Positions 33,493 to 44,621 of a stretch of 64,000 bases of DNA are shown one piece after another; within the stretch, counting starts at the first letter, position 1, and every line of letters starts with the position of its first letter. The notes beneath the pieces were generated by a model, which worked only from the letters and a program-made list of their open reading frames with translations, was not told the DNA's origin and searched no databases. The DNA comes from Acanthosepion esculentum (Eukaryota > Mollusca > Cephalopoda > Sepiida > Sepiidae), in contig OZ038498.1 in NCBI GenBank assembly GCA_964036315.1, positions 8,875,861-8,939,860 of the forward strand, in the 5' to 3' direction. The translations under genes and the position numbers were made by a program.

Positions 33493-34358
33493 CGAGGGCA
33501 ATTCAATAAATAAGTTGAATTTTTCGGTATAAGGACTTCTAATACAGATAGAAGCTTACTCTTTTTTAATTTTTTATTTTTTTTTACTTCTTTTTCACAT
33601 GGATTTAATTTATTTTGCAGATTAAAAAAACTTTGAGAGTTTTGGCGATTAACAAAGATGGCCGACCAAGAAGCATGCTCCAGGATTGAACAGCGGTCAG
33701 TTATCAAGTTTTTGTTGCTGAAGGGTACAAACCAGTTGAAATTCATAGGAGAATGTCAACTGTGTATGGTGTCACATGTTTCAGCCAAAACATGTCTACA
33801 AGTGGGCTAAATTGTTTAAAGAAGGACGGAGCAGTGTTGAGGATGAAGACAGGCCTGGGAGGCCTTCAGAAGTGAGGTCTCCTGAGGTGATCGAATCAGT
33901 ATATGACCTCATTCAGTCTGACAGAAGGGTGACAGTGGATGATATTGCAAGGACTTTGAGCTTATCTGTTGGGACAAACGCAGGGGTCATCAGTCAGAAG
34001 GAGTCATCTTGCATCATGACAACGCAAGGCCTCACACAGCATCCCAAACGGTGCTTCCTCATCCCCCTTACAGCCCAGACCTTGCCCCTTCAGACTTTCA
34101 CCTGTTTGGTCCCTTGAAAGCGTTCACGAGAGGCACGAAGTTTAAACGTGACGATGAAGTCAAAAGTGTTGTGAGCGACTGGCTGAGACATCAGTCCCAA
34201 GATTTTTACGCTGAGGGAATACAGAAGCTTGTGCACAGATGGGAAATGTGCGTGACAGTGCTGGGAGATTACGTTGAAAAATAAATAAAAAAGTAAGCTT
34301 CTATCTATATTAGAAGTCCTTATAGCGAAAAATTCACCTTATTTATTGAATGACGCTC

Positions 34359-34359
<1 letters not shown>
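33493..34359 (+). mobile_element. mariner copy B, internally deleted
   Basis: Bounded by TA (33491-33492 and 34360-34361) with terminal repeats matching copies A, C and D (CGAGGGCAATTCAATAAA left). The transposase reads in two overlapping frames: YKWAKLFKEGRSSVEDEDRPGRPSE to [11 protein letters not shown], then [14 protein letters not shown] and PYSPDLAPSDFHLFGPLK. It has the same central deletion as copy C, plus a further deletion after TASQTV. The 3' TA opens directly into a long (TA)n. Confidence 0.9.

Positions 34360-34414
<55 letters not shown>
34360..34414. repeat. (TA)n microsatellite
   Basis: About 55 bp of TA between mariner copy B and ribozyme unit B. Confidence 0.97.
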
Positions 34415-34416
<2 letters not shown>

Positions 34417-34428
34417 CCGGAAGTATAG

Positions 34429-34471
34429 CCACACTGCTGAGCTGTGAAACAGCGAAACAGTCTGTCTGTGG
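34429..34471 (+). ncRNA. Hammerhead ribozyme B1 (one core change)
   Basis: Stem I CCACA/TGTGG, core CTGCTGA (34434-34440; A6 changed to C), stem II GCTG/CAGC, GAAA (34454-34457), stem III ACA/TGT with loop GTC, then the cleavage C at 34466. The A6 change should inactivate it. Confidence 0.75.
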
Positions 34472-34745
34472 TTGACAAAAAGTTTGGCTCTTGAAAAATT
34501 AATTTCGGTTGAGCTCTCTGGTTTGAGGTGTGAATTTGTAAACAGTGACTATTTAAGCTAATATTGCAAGACTCTTCGGCAGAATTGAGTCACTGTCAGT
34601 CACTGTGTGTTTATCTAAATCTAAAAATAAACACGCTAAAATTCACCTTCATCCCTGACGTGCGCTGAGGGCTTAGTGGGAGAAGTTCCGAGTGACGCAA
34701 ATTCAGTCGGGTTTCGATCCTAGCTAGAGGCAACCGGACGTCTAG

Positions 34746-34788
34746 CCACACTGATGAGCTGTGAAACAGCGAAACAGTCTGTCTGTGG
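34746..34788 (+). ncRNA. Hammerhead ribozyme B2 (all core elements present)
   Basis: CCACA (34746-34750) pairs with TGTGG (34784-34788). Core CTGATGA at 34751-34757. Stem II GCTG (34758-34761) pairs with CAGC (34767-34770), loop TGAAA. GAAA at 34771-34774. Stem III ACA/TGT with loop GTC, and GTC cleavage site ending at 34783. All conserved positions fit an active hammerhead. Confidence 0.87.
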
Positions 34789-34797
34789 ATGACAAAA

Positions 34798-34799
34798 AT

Positions 34800-34830
<31 letters not shown>

Positions 34831-34890
34831 AATATATATGTGTGTACGTGTGTGTGTGTCTGTCTGTCTGTCTGTATGTATGTATGCGCA
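34798..34890. repeat. (TA)n, (TG)n and (TCTG)n tract
   Basis: Imperfect TA tract, then TGTGTG and a TCTG tetramer run ending GTATGTATG. Confidence 0.95.
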
Positions 34891-35690
34891 AGCGCAAGTG
34901 AGCGCGATTAGTCAAGATCGATCAAATTTTCTCGAGGTTTTTAATTTACTTTTTTATTTGTTTAGTTTATTTTACAAAAAAAACAGTCACTTCTTTGTCA
35001 TTCTCATAATTTAACTTATACTTTTAGCATTGATAGTGTTAAGTGTGGTTCCATCTCAGCGAAACCATTACCGAGCAGGGCGTTTCAATTACTGACTTAC
35101 CTGCTCTCTTTTTTAATCATTACCAGAGTCTGTTCTTTTTTTATGCTGCTTTCTGCTTGTAAAGTAGTCGAGTCAGGTCACAAATGAAAATTTCCCCTAA
35201 ATTCATAGCATCAATATTGAGTCATCTAAGAATTTCCGTCTTTCAATGACCTTATGCCACTTTTCTGAGACCTAATTCAAATCATTAATGCTCAACCGCT
35301 CAAGCATCGCTCGATAGTGTTCAAGATTCTTTGTAACTTCCATTGTTTCTCAAATTATTAATTCCTTCGCCGATTCCAGCAAATTCAAATAAAATGTAAT
35401 TTTGTTTCTTCATCTCCAACATGGTTGTCGTAGCCAATTTCGTTGTCATCTCCATTGAATGGATAGCGCCAAATTGGATTGAAGCTGCACTTATAATTTC
35501 GTTCAAGCAAAAATGTATAATGGGTCCTCAAAAAGTTGAACTCATATAGCAGAGAAAGATAGGTCAGCATCAAGCTGACTTTTCATATTCTTCGATTAAA
35601 TCACACCACTGAATTTTTGAAAAGGAAAGATTATGTTAAGTCATGTATTTCTTTATGATACTACGGAAATGAAGTCATTGATCTTCATAT
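34890..35690. other. Spacer, no gene recognised
   Basis: No motif seen. Frames at 35321-35573 (minus) lack support. Confidence 0.3.
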
Positions 35691-35691
35691 T

Positions 35692-37115
35692 GGGTCCTGG
35701 GAAAGACGATAAACTACGTCCAACAGCAAAGCCTCTGATCAGGAAGTTTTGGAGAGCGTGGAACCATCTCTTAATTGATGGTGTTCCCAAGTTCACCTTG
35801 ATCCGGGGTGGTAGCACCTGTTAGGGTCCCAACTATGGGCAAATACTTAATCTCCAAAGTGGGGACAAAACACCATGAAAATGTGAAAATAGGATTCAAT
35901 ACAAGCAATAAATTATTTCAGTAGTACATTATTGAAAAGAAATATTACCAGCAATACATGTTTGAAGAAAAAAATATTACCAGCAATAGATTTTTGAAAA
36001 AAATATTATCAGCAGTACATTACTCAAAAAAATATTACCAGCAATATATTTTTGAAGAAAAAATATTACTAGCAATATATTTTTGAAAAAAAATATTACC
36101 GGCAATACATTTTTGAAAAAAATATTACCAGCATTACATTATTGAAAAAAATATTACCAGCAATACATTTTTGAAGAAAAAATATTACCAGCAATAGATT
36201 TTTGAAAAAAATATTACCAGCAATACATTTTTGAAGAAAAAAATATTACCAGCAGTAGATTTTTGAAAAAAATATTACCAGCAGTACATTACTGAAAAAA
36301 AATATTACCGGCAATACATTTTTGAATAAAATATTACCAGCAATACATTTTTGAAAGAAATATTACCAGCAGTACATTACTGAAAAAAAATATTACCGGC
36401 AATACATTTTTGAATAAAAAAAATTACCAGCAATAGATTTTTAAAAAAAATATTACCAGCAATACATTTTTGAAGAAAAAAATATTACCAACAATAGATT
36501 TTTGAAAAAAATATTACCGGCAATACATTTAAGAAAAAAATATTACCAGCAGTACTTTACTGACAAAAATATTACCAGCAATACATTTTTTAAGAAAAAA
36601 ATATTACCAGCAATAGATTTTTGAAAAAAATATTACCAGCAATACATTTTTGAAAGAAAAATTACCAGCAGTACATTACTGAAAAAATATTACCAGCAAT
36701 ACATTTTTGTAGAAAAAGATATTACCAGCAATATATTTTTGAAAAAAATATTACCAGCAGTACATTACTGAAAAAATATTACCAGCAATACATTTAGAAG
36801 AAAAAATATTACCAGCAATAGATTTTTGAAAAAAAATATTACCAGCAATACATTTTTGAAAAAAATATTACCAGCAGTACATTACTGAAAAAATATTACC
36901 AGCAATACATTTTTGAAAAAAAATATTACCAGCAATACATTTTTGAAAAAAATATTACCAGCAGTACATTACTGAAAAAATATTACCAGCAATAAATTTT
37001 TGTAGAAAAATATTTTACCAGCAATACATTTTTGAAAAAAATATTACCGGCAATAAAAATCTGGTCAGCATTAAATAACTCACTGAGGTTGATATGCCGT
37101 AAAACAAAAGAAAAA
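35692..37115 (+). mobile_element. Minisatellite-bearing element, copy 4
   Basis: Complete copy: 5' part 35692-35890 (ACGATAAACTACGTCCAACAG, GGTGGTAGCACCTGTTAGGG), about forty minisatellite units to 37060, then 3' part GTCAGCATTAAATAAC..GATATGCCGTAAAAC. Confidence 0.75.
35900..37060 (+). repeat. Minisatellite, about 28-bp unit
   Basis: AATATTACCAGCAATACATTTTTGAA units alternate with variants ending CAGTACATTACTGAA and CAATAGATTTTTGAA. The alternation suggests a loose higher-order pattern unlike the strict 101-bp order of copy 1. Confidence 0.92.
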
Positions 37116-37156
37116 AAATCACCCCATATAATTCGGAAATTTTTAATCAAGCAATA

Positions 37157-37158
37157 TA

Positions 37159-37208
<50 letters not shown>
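37157..37208. repeat. (GT)n microsatellite
   Basis: About 50 bp of GT, directly after the minisatellite element. Confidence 0.97.
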
Positions 37209-37210
<2 letters not shown>

Positions 37211-37773
37211 GATAAAAATTATGACCAATATAGAATACTGTCTGCCTGAAATTTTCATCGATTCAGCTATTTCTATAATCAGATACTACCCCCTTAATTC
37301 TTCAAACTTGACGGTCTTAACGCTATTCGCGTTAATGGTGTTAAACATTGAATTTGTCTCGTCTCAACTACTATTGAAGAGAGTCTGCAAAGAGTTATTC
37401 ATACTTACTGATTTGAATAGCACAGTGGTCTTTGTTAAGGATGTTCTTCTACATATCGAAGAGCATTTTTCTCTATCAAGGTAGACGGGCTGAGTCACGT
37501 GATATAAATTACAGTTAATTATATAACCGCAAAATATTTAAATGTATGCATTATAAACGAAAAACAGTAATTAAGGAAAATTGCTTTCTTGCGAATCATT
37601 GCCAACTAAATGAATAATTAGATGAATCTAACATTTTCCGATTTTGGATTTTCTATAAGGCAATTAACTAAAAAGACCAAATACAGCGTGCGATAGGTAA
37701 ATTGTCGCCATTTTATATTTTTAATTTCACGCATGCGTATCGTTCTTTTTTATTTTGCACAGTATAGTGTCAG

Positions 37774-38400
37774 TTGAGTACCATCTGTGAGAAAAAGAGC
37801 ACCATGACGCAATTCACTCCTCCAGAGATCGGAAAACGGCATACTGTATATCTTGGTATTCGTGCCGGAAGCTCTAATACGGACATTTCAGAGAGTTTGG
37901 GTGTCTATCTGAGGACAGTGCAGAGGATTCGAAAAGATTTGGATGATTCTAATGGTAATTACGAAGGTATGACACCTCGAAAACTCACTCTGTTCGTCCT
38001 GATAAGAAAAGAACTTCTGAATTTGTTGGTGGGGGCCTCAGACTCAACACGGAGGCCTACATCAAGTCCCTTGGGGCAGTAGTGCTGCTCTGGACCAGGA
38101 GGTTGGCTGCTGGAAGACTCTTTATCTGGAAACAGGACTCTGTACCAAGAGAACTCAATCATGGCTGTCAGACAATTTCTGCGACCACATCATCCTTTGC
38201 ATCTGGCCACCTGACTGCAACCTCCTTAATTATTATTTGTGGGTCGCAGTTGAGCGAAAGACCAACAAATTTTCTTGTAAAACCAAAGATGAACTGGAAG
38301 GAAGAATTATGGCAGCATTAACCAAATTAAACAAGGAGGCCGTCCAAAAGAGTTACAGGAGATTCCGAAGTCCTCTGGAGGCCGCGCTTAAAGCCGATGG
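37774..38400 (+). pseudogene. Transposase family 2 (Tc1/mariner superfamily), deleted and frameshifted
   Basis: The N-terminal part (MTQFTPPEIGKRHTVYLGIRAGSSNTDISESLGVYLRTVQRIRKDL) is a helix-turn-helix DNA-binding region. The frame then jumps to a region read in other frames as LRLNTEAYIKSLGAVVLLW, GRLFIWKQDSV (the family QQDSA block with Q changed to K), then CGSQLSERPTN and SYRRFRSPLEAALKAD. The catalytic centre is incomplete. Confidence 0.75.
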
Positions 38401-38453
38401 TCATTGAATAAATTTACTCATTAATATTTCAAGATATCTTTGAGTAATTTTGG

Positions 38454-38761
38454 CAAATATATCGGATAAAATGAGCTGTCTTATCTTCATTTTAGCATCA
38501 TTTAGACGACAATTTATCCATCGCACTCTGTATCTCTGCTAAAATAAGATGTCGGTGTTATTTTCATTTTGGCGTCATTTAGACGACAATTTATCCATCG
38601 CGTCCTGTATCTCTGCTAAAATAAGATGACAGTGTTATCTTCATTTTGGCATCATTTAGACGACAATTTATCCATCGCAACCTGTATCTCTCCTAAAATG
38701 AGATGTCAGAGTTATTTTCATTTTGGCGTCATTTAGACGACAATTTATCCATCGCACCCTG
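38454..38761 (+). repeat. 77-bp tandem repeat of the transposon 3' end, four units
   Basis: TATCTCTGCTAAAAT starts at 38531, 38608 and (as TATCTCTCC) 38685, an exact 77-bp step. A diverged first unit starts about 38454. Each unit ends in the terminal repeat GACAATTTATCCATCGCA....CTG followed by TA. Confidence 0.9.
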
Positions 38762-38764
38762 TAC

Positions 38765-39600
38765 TGTCGCTTTAGTTTCACGCTCATAAACAAAATATAC
38801 ACTGCATTCTGTTACCTCCCCCATTAAATGAAGTCACATTGTTTTTTATACGGTACGGAGGCAGAGATCATGATGGCCAAACAGTTGTTCATGTTCTGAT
38901 ACTATAAAGATTAGTTCTCAGTTTTCTCTCCACGATCAGATCTCACAATGTCCAAATAAATGGTCGTCTGTCAAAATGCCAGTAACAATTTGCTCGTGAC
39001 TTTCTACAATAAAATTTATCAAATAAACCAGATTCGAAATCTTTCCACACGCTTCATGGGCCAGTATTTTATTTATCTGATTATTTGACACTTCCCACTG
39101 TCCCGAAACGTGCCTTAATGTATTCACAAGTGTTTGGTTATTGAGACTCGGTATTACAGATACACTTCTCGAAAGGCCTATGTCTTCAAGTGTCCTCATT
39201 ACTCTCATCCAGCACACATGTTTCAGTTCTTAATCTATTTTACAATCAGTTCTCCAGGCAGAGATTTGCAGTATTTTTTAAAGTTAGTTCGTTAGATTTC
39301 TCTACGAAGATCTATAGCTTTTTTATTTCATTCATCTCTAAATACAAATTTAATTCATTCTGATTCAGAATCAATTCCATTCACTTTTATCTTTTTGGTT
39401 TCTCATCAGTTTGCTTTTCTTTTTACTGAGAGTGAATTCCATCATATTTTTTTTATTTCAAAACATCACCTTAGTTTGTTTTTTTTTGTCTCTTTTGTCA
39501 GGTGTTTTAGGCGTTATTCTCTTGATGAAACTTGTTTTCCACCAGTCATCCCTTTAATTATTTTATTTTTATTCTTTCACTGGTATGCACTCATATTTCA
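38765..39600. other. Spacer, no gene recognised
   Basis: The minus frame 38936-39217 (93 codons, CWMRVMRTLEDIGL start) is the longest but has no recognisable motif. T-rich elsewhere. Confidence 0.3.
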
Positions 39601-39607
39601 ACATGAT

Positions 39608-39719
39608 GCGACCGTAAGTCACATCATATTGAAACACCGGGCCCCGTACGATCACCGGAGTTAAGCAATGTCAGTACCTAGATGGGTGATAACTTGTGAA
39701 TACCATGTACTGTAAGCTT
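39608..39719 (+). pseudogene. 5S rRNA pseudogene (near full length)
   Basis: Aligns along metazoan 5S rRNA: ACCGTAAGTCACATCATATT start region, GATCACCGGAGTTAAGCAAT internal control region, AGTACCTAGATGGGTGA and GAATACCATGTACTGTAAGC end. A gap of about 9 nt before AGTACCT and scattered changes mark it non-functional. Confidence 0.75.
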
Positions 39720-39721
39720 GG

Positions 39722-39850
39722 ATGTGCGGGTGGTCTACTGGATAATGGCTTGGAATTGTTAACCGGGAGCCGAGTTCCAATTACCGTTGGATCCATTATA
39801 TTTACTTACACGCAAATACCGACGGGAAAGGCATGAATCCACACCTTCTC
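39722..39850 (+). mobile_element. tRNA-derived SINE directly after the 5S-like sequence
   Basis: A box TGGTCTACTGG (39731-39741) matches the consensus exactly. The B-box region CCGAGTTCCAATTACC and the ACACGCAAATACC..GGAAAGGCATGAATCC body follow. No gap separates it from the 5S-like end. Confidence 0.65.
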
Positions 39851-39899
39851 CTCCCAGTCATTGGTTACATCGTAATACTTGTATCGCTAAACCATTTTA

Positions 39900-40140
39900 A
39901 TCTAAAACAATTCTTACACTATTTACATTGTCTTCATCTTCGTTACCATATTTATTACAACGTTTCGGCCGTTGTACGCTCCGGCCTTCTTCAGGAATGT
40001 CGAGCTGGACCCTTTATTTCGGTCGCTGATACGCTCGCGAAACGTTGTAATAAATATAGCAACAAAGATGTGGACGATAGTCCGACAATGTAAATAGTGT
40101 ACCTAATTTTTAATCTCAGAAATATAGACAGATACAAAAT
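39900..40140. mobile_element. SINE family D inverted pair, truncated
   Basis: Minus copy 39905-40020 (hammerhead-like core CTGAAGA, GGCCG/CGGCC, GAAA) joined to a plus tail at about 40030-40140 (GAAACGTTGTAATAAATAT). The plus copy lacks its stem II half. Confidence 0.6.
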
Positions 40141-41150
40141 TCTTACAATATAAAAATATTTTCTCGCTTTAAATAACCATAAAATGCTGACAAGCCGGAG
40201 AAAACCGATAAACTAATCAATTACACTGTAAACAAAACAAAAAAAACTTTTTAAATTGTGTCGAGACACCAAACATCTTTTTTAGCCAATTTGACGGCGC
40301 TGAATGTGAAAATGACCTTACTTTTTCTTGGTTAGTTACCGTTTTTGCTGTACAGATATGCCTCATTTTTGGAAAAGTTTAGTTTTTTTTTTCATTTGTT
40401 TTCTGTATATATGATATTGACCGATGGCAATGTTTCTCAAAATAAAATCGTAGAAAACTCTCGATTCGTATTTAAACCAACAAATATTGGTCTACTTATT
40501 GAGAAATACTATTTTTTCAATAACAAGCAGACCCTAAGTCTTTAAAAACACGATTGAATATACCAAGACCAACAAGTATTTTCATCAAATCATTTAAGAA
40601 ACTAAAAGCAGAAATAAAACCTTCGTGAACATAAAAACTATGGTAAAGATTTTCTCTTTCTTGATCGTCTGTCATGTTCAATGTTATTTAAGTCCCTTTT
40701 GATACTCCAGCAGTATCATGTACAATGGAATAGGTGCATTCAATTGGGATGTCTTTAGTTAGAGTTTCTTTCCAATTGTGAAAACAAAATACTCTCACAA
40801 AATGCTTGGTTTCCTTCCGTAGTGAAGGGATAAAAAAGATGGGATAAATTTATGAATATCAAACAGAATATTTTAGGGTTTCATTTTTTTATGTCACTTT
40901 AATTATCAGGTTTCCTAAAGTGTATTACTGATAAAGTTTATTAGTTAATTTGAATTTTGGCGATAAATTGGAAAAATACGGTACTTCTATTTGAAAGTTT
41001 TTGACTCAAAAACACTTTTTTCTTATAAAAATAGTTTATTTCAGGTGTCTGGCATAAATTTCTCGGACTACCTTAATAACTGATGAGTTTCTACGACCTT
41101 TATTAATTTAAATTTGCAATCAGCCAAGATCGTAAATTGATCTTTTTTCC
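40140..41150. other. AT-rich spacer, no gene recognised
   Basis: No element identified. Confidence 0.3.
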
Positions 41151-41155
41151 AAAAA

Positions 41156-41484
41156 ATGAGTAATTTCAGTACAACAAAAATGGTAGCTAACCCTGAAAAA
41201 CTGAGGAATTTTGGAATTAGCACCAGCAAATTAGCTAAAAATGTGTTTTGTTTCTTGGCACCAAAACTTGTATTGACCAGTTTAGTTGTTGGTGCTGCAA
41301 TTGACCTACTTCCTCACCAGAGTAGCTGGCACGGGGGACCAAATAATAGTATATTCACATGCCGTCAGTATTCTTCTCAGTATTCCTTTCGGCTTTATCA
41401 CCGTTTCAATCTACATTTTTGGACTATTATTGGGCACCATTGATTGTAAGCATAACCATAATGCTTATATCCTAACATTTTAGC
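41156..41484 (+). CDS. Unrecognised open frame(s) with hydrophobic segments
   Basis: A 95-codon frame (41156-41443) starts MSNFSTTKMVANPEKLRNFG and contains a hydrophobic stretch FLAPKLVLTSLVVGAAIDLL. An overlapping frame (41286-41483) continues with two further hydrophobic stretches (VSILLSIPFGFITVSIYIFGLLLG). A frameshift between them would give a longer membrane-like protein, so it could be a decayed exon or processed pseudogene. No family was recognised. Confidence 0.2.
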
Positions 41485-42365
41485 AGCTCTTGAGCAAAGT
41501 CTTGTTACTTTTATTTGTTTTTTTCCCTTCAAGGTGCCACTATAAAAACAAACGTTTTCACTTGTTGACAGAACTTTCTCTCCTCCCTTCCAGGTCGGAC
41601 TATAGCCATTTGATTATGTTTCAAGTATCAAAATCTCCTATTTTTCCTCTTTCAACTAGCAGCTTCTGATTTTTCCTCATAATTTACTCTGCCTGGTGAA
41701 CCTTAGGCCATTTGCTCGATTTCCAGTGAATCACTGTCTCCAACCCAATCACGTCTACTTCCATATGTGCTTCGTACGCATGACAATATTGACATCTGCA
41801 TCTGTTCTGCTTTCATCCAGCCTCCACCCCAATAATGTTTTATGGATGTTTTGTTTATTAAAACTCTTCTTTTAGACTGCAGTTACACGGTAGTCCGTTT
41901 TCCTTTTAAGATGCCCTCCGCACATGCCCTGGTTATATTATCTGTTCTTTTTTTATCTCACGACTATTTTCCCTTTCTTCCCATATTTAGTTTATATATT
42001 TCTATAATATTCATTTTCTGAAATACAATTTATCAAAGCTGCCACTATTAATCTTCCGCCATTTTGTTCTAGGTACAAAGTTAAAACTGCAGAATATTTT
42101 ACATCAAAAAAGCCTTTTTTTCTCTTAGAAGAGAGCCAATCAAAACCATTATTGTTACAATTGAAGACAAAACCTGACGCAGTGACCATCGGAAACACTA
42201 AACAGAATCAGCGAAACGGTTTTGAATATCAGCCAAATTCATATACTGTATGTCTAATTCGCACTCTGGTGAGGTCCTGGTTGTTTTCTAAATTTCCGCT
42301 TTCTTTTCTTCTGTACTTCATTAGCACAGATATGTCTATCCTTTCTTCTTTCTTATTCTTTTATA
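41484..42365. other. Spacer, no gene recognised
   Basis: No motif seen in 41992-42198 or 42152-42388 frames. Confidence 0.3.
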
Positions 42366-44105
42366 TACCGTGTTCCTTTACGACATAGATGATCATGGTT
42401 CTCCACTTCCCCGTATCCCTTGTAGCTCTCAATAAGTTTTGTCCCTTTCCTACTTCTCCTAGACTGTCATCCACATCTTAAGCCCGCTAGTTATATCACG
42501 CGTTGCTTTCCCTTGTCACTCTTTCCCTCTATTCATCCTGTGAGTATCAGATTCTCCAAACCCTCCTTTCTCATTACGTGTCCCAGAAATTTCAGATGCC
42601 TCTTCTTGATGTTAATTATAAGCTTCCGGCTTGTTTGCATCCTCTCCAAAACCTCATCGTTGCTCACACGCTCGCTCCATGATATCCCTAGCATCCTTCT
42701 GTAGAACCACATCTGTGTTGCCTCAAGTCTCTTCTTCACCTGTGAGGATACCGTCCAACATTCGCTGCCGGAAAGGAGAACAGATATCACATAGCAGTTT
42801 TGTAATCTTTTCTTTGTTACCAACGAAATACTCCTGTTTCGTAATACTCTACCTAGCTTTTGGAATACATCCTTTGACATCCGAATACGTCTTCAGATTT
42901 CAGCGTCGTACTTACTGTCCTCTGTCAGAACACTTCCCAGATATTTAAACTTCCGCACCTGGGTGATTTTAGTGTCCCCGACCTGTAAATTGCTTTCCGG
43001 GCTCATCTACGAGGGTCATTCAATAAATAAAGTTTTCGGTATAAGGACTTCTAATACAGATAGAAGCTTACTTTTTTTTCAACGTAATCTCCCAGCACTG
43101 TCACACACTTTTCCCATCTGTGCACAAGCTTCCGTATTCCCTCAGCATAAAAATCTTTGGACTGATGTCTCAGCCAGTCGCTCACAACACTTTTGACTTC
43201 ATCGTCACTTTTAAACTCCGTGCCTCTCGTGAACGCTTTCAAGGAAACAAACAGGTGAAAGTCTGAAGGGGCAAGGTCTGGGCTCTAAGGGGGATGAGGG
43301 ATCAGTTCCCAGCCCAGCTCGTTGATGGTCTGCACCGTTTGGGCTGCTGTGTGAGGCCTTGCGTTGTCATGATGCAAGATGACTCCCTCTGACTGATGAC
43401 TCCTGCGTTTGTCCCAACAGATAAGCTCAAAGTCCTTTCAATGTCATCCACTGTCACCCTTCTGTCAGACTGAATGAGGTCATTGACTGATTCGATCACC
43501 TCAGGAGACCTCACTTCTGTAGGCCTCCCAGGCCTGTCTTCATCCTCAACACTGCTCCGTCCTTCTTTAAACAATTTAGCCCACTTGTAAACATTTTTTT
43601 GGCTGAAACATGTGGCACCATACACAGTTGACATTCAACTGGTTTGCACCCTTCAGCAACGAAAAACTTGATAACTGACCGCTGTTCAATCCTGGAGCAT
43701 GCTTCTTGGTCGGCCATCTTTGTTAATCGCCAAAACTCTCAAAGTTTTTTTTTAATCTGCAAAAGAAATTAAATCAATGTGAAAAAGAAGTAAAACAAAA
43801 AAAAATAAAAACGAGTAAGCTTCTACTGTATTAGAAGTCCTTGTACCGAAAAATTCAACTTATTTATTGAATGACCCTCGTATTTGCTGATGACCATGCA
43901 TTCGGTCTTCTTGTATTTTTTGGTTAGTCCCTTCTTCTCGCTCATCTTCTCTACCTTCTGTAGGGGTTTTTGTAATTTATTTTCCGTGTTTGCTATCATT
44001 ACTGTGTCATCTGCATATCTTATGTTGTTAAGATTGTGGCCACCAATGCTGAATCCTGGTAGGATTTCCAACTCTCTCAGAATTGCCTCGCTGTATCGGT
44101 TTTGA
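42366..44105 (-). pseudogene. Non-LTR retrotransposon RT remnant with nested mariner
   Basis: Minus-strand reverse transcriptase C-terminal half. From about 44105: NRYSEAILRELEILPGF, then the active-site box IRYADDTVMIANTENKLQ. It is cut at 43880 by mariner copy C and resumes at 43009: VGDTKITQVRKFKYLGS and VLTEDSKYDAE. A TGA (CGA-to-TGA type decay) follows, then MSKDVFQKLGRVLRNR, GSECWTVSSQVKKRLEATQ, MWFYRRMLGISW, LKFLGHVMRKEGLENL. The C-terminus decays with stops and ends near a VLKEHG-like block about 42370. The 5' part (endonuclease, fingers) is absent. Confidence 0.85.
43010..43880 (-). mobile_element. mariner copy C, internally deleted, TA target duplication
   Basis: Bounded by TA (43008-43009, 43881-43882); both terminal repeats are well preserved (CGAGGGTCATTCAATAAATA left, ATGACCCTCG right). 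The minus strand encodes [64 protein letters not shown], then [10 protein letters not shown] in another frame and the KAFTRGTEFKSDDEVKSVVSDW C-terminus. Same central deletion as copies A and B. It interrupts the LINE reverse transcriptase. Confidence 0.9.
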
Positions 44106-44621
44106 TATCAAAATCTCAGTGTGCCTTATTCTCAAGTCTTTTCATGAGTTATGCTCATAGAATTTCTTCATATGGTCTAAAAATTCATTCACAAAATTCG
44201 CAGTGTATCAATGTCCTTCTTCGGTCATATCGTTTCGTTTCTCCCTTTGACCCTGTCATTACTATTTTTCCGTGTTTTTCTACGTTGACCTTTATATTAA
44301 TTAGTAATGTCGTCGTTTGTGGATTCTTTTAACAGCGACTCAGTTTCATTTTAATTTACCTGTCATTACTTTCAGTTGTCTTCTGAAGAGTCCACGTAAT
44401 ATTTCATACCAGTAAATATCCAGTCTAGAACGAATTAATAATAACATTATTGTCTAAGATATTTATCATTAATACTAGTAAGAGAGAATATTTAGTCGTC
44501 AGCATGAGAAGAGTGAAAGAGTGAACTTCAGACTCTGAGCATCAGAATCAAGCTGATTCAATAGTGTATTGACCCGAAGGTCAATCGGAATAATGGAAGA
44601 CGTCCAGAATCTAAGCAAATT

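Larger units (their letters stand above)
34415..34800 (+). mobile_element. Retrozyme-like dimer, ribozyme family B, with tRNA-like head
   Basis: Two hammerheads in the same orientation (34429-34471 and 34746-34788) bound a 317-nt unit, measured between predicted cleavage positions 34466 and 34783. Within it, just before the second ribozyme, lie an A-box-like GGGCTTAGTGG (34669-34679) and B box GGTTTCGATCC (34710-34720). The unit therefore looks like a pol III-type SINE whose 3' end is a ribozyme. No protein frame. Both outer ends abut (TA)-rich sequence. Related copies: 51923-52085 (minus) and 53320-53460. Confidence 0.75.
37684..38761 (+). mobile_element. DDE transposon family 2, complete outline with tandem 3' end
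   Basis: TA at 37682-37683 and 38762-38763. Left terminal repeat CAGCGTGCGATAGGTAAATT; right end is the complement CAGGGTGCGATGGATAAATT with few changes. Between them lies an internally deleted transposase, then a 77-bp 3'-terminal unit present four times. Confidence 0.8.

Noticed and set aside
33291..33746. 151-codon minus-strand frame
   Set aside because: Runs antisense across the left end of mariner copy B and its flank; no motif and it crosses the insertion junction.
39608..39719. A functional 5S rRNA gene
   Set aside because: About 9 nt are missing in the middle and several conserved bases are changed.
42513..42948. Plus-strand frames over 42513-42948 and 43884-44105
   Set aside because: Antisense shadows of the LINE on the minus strand.
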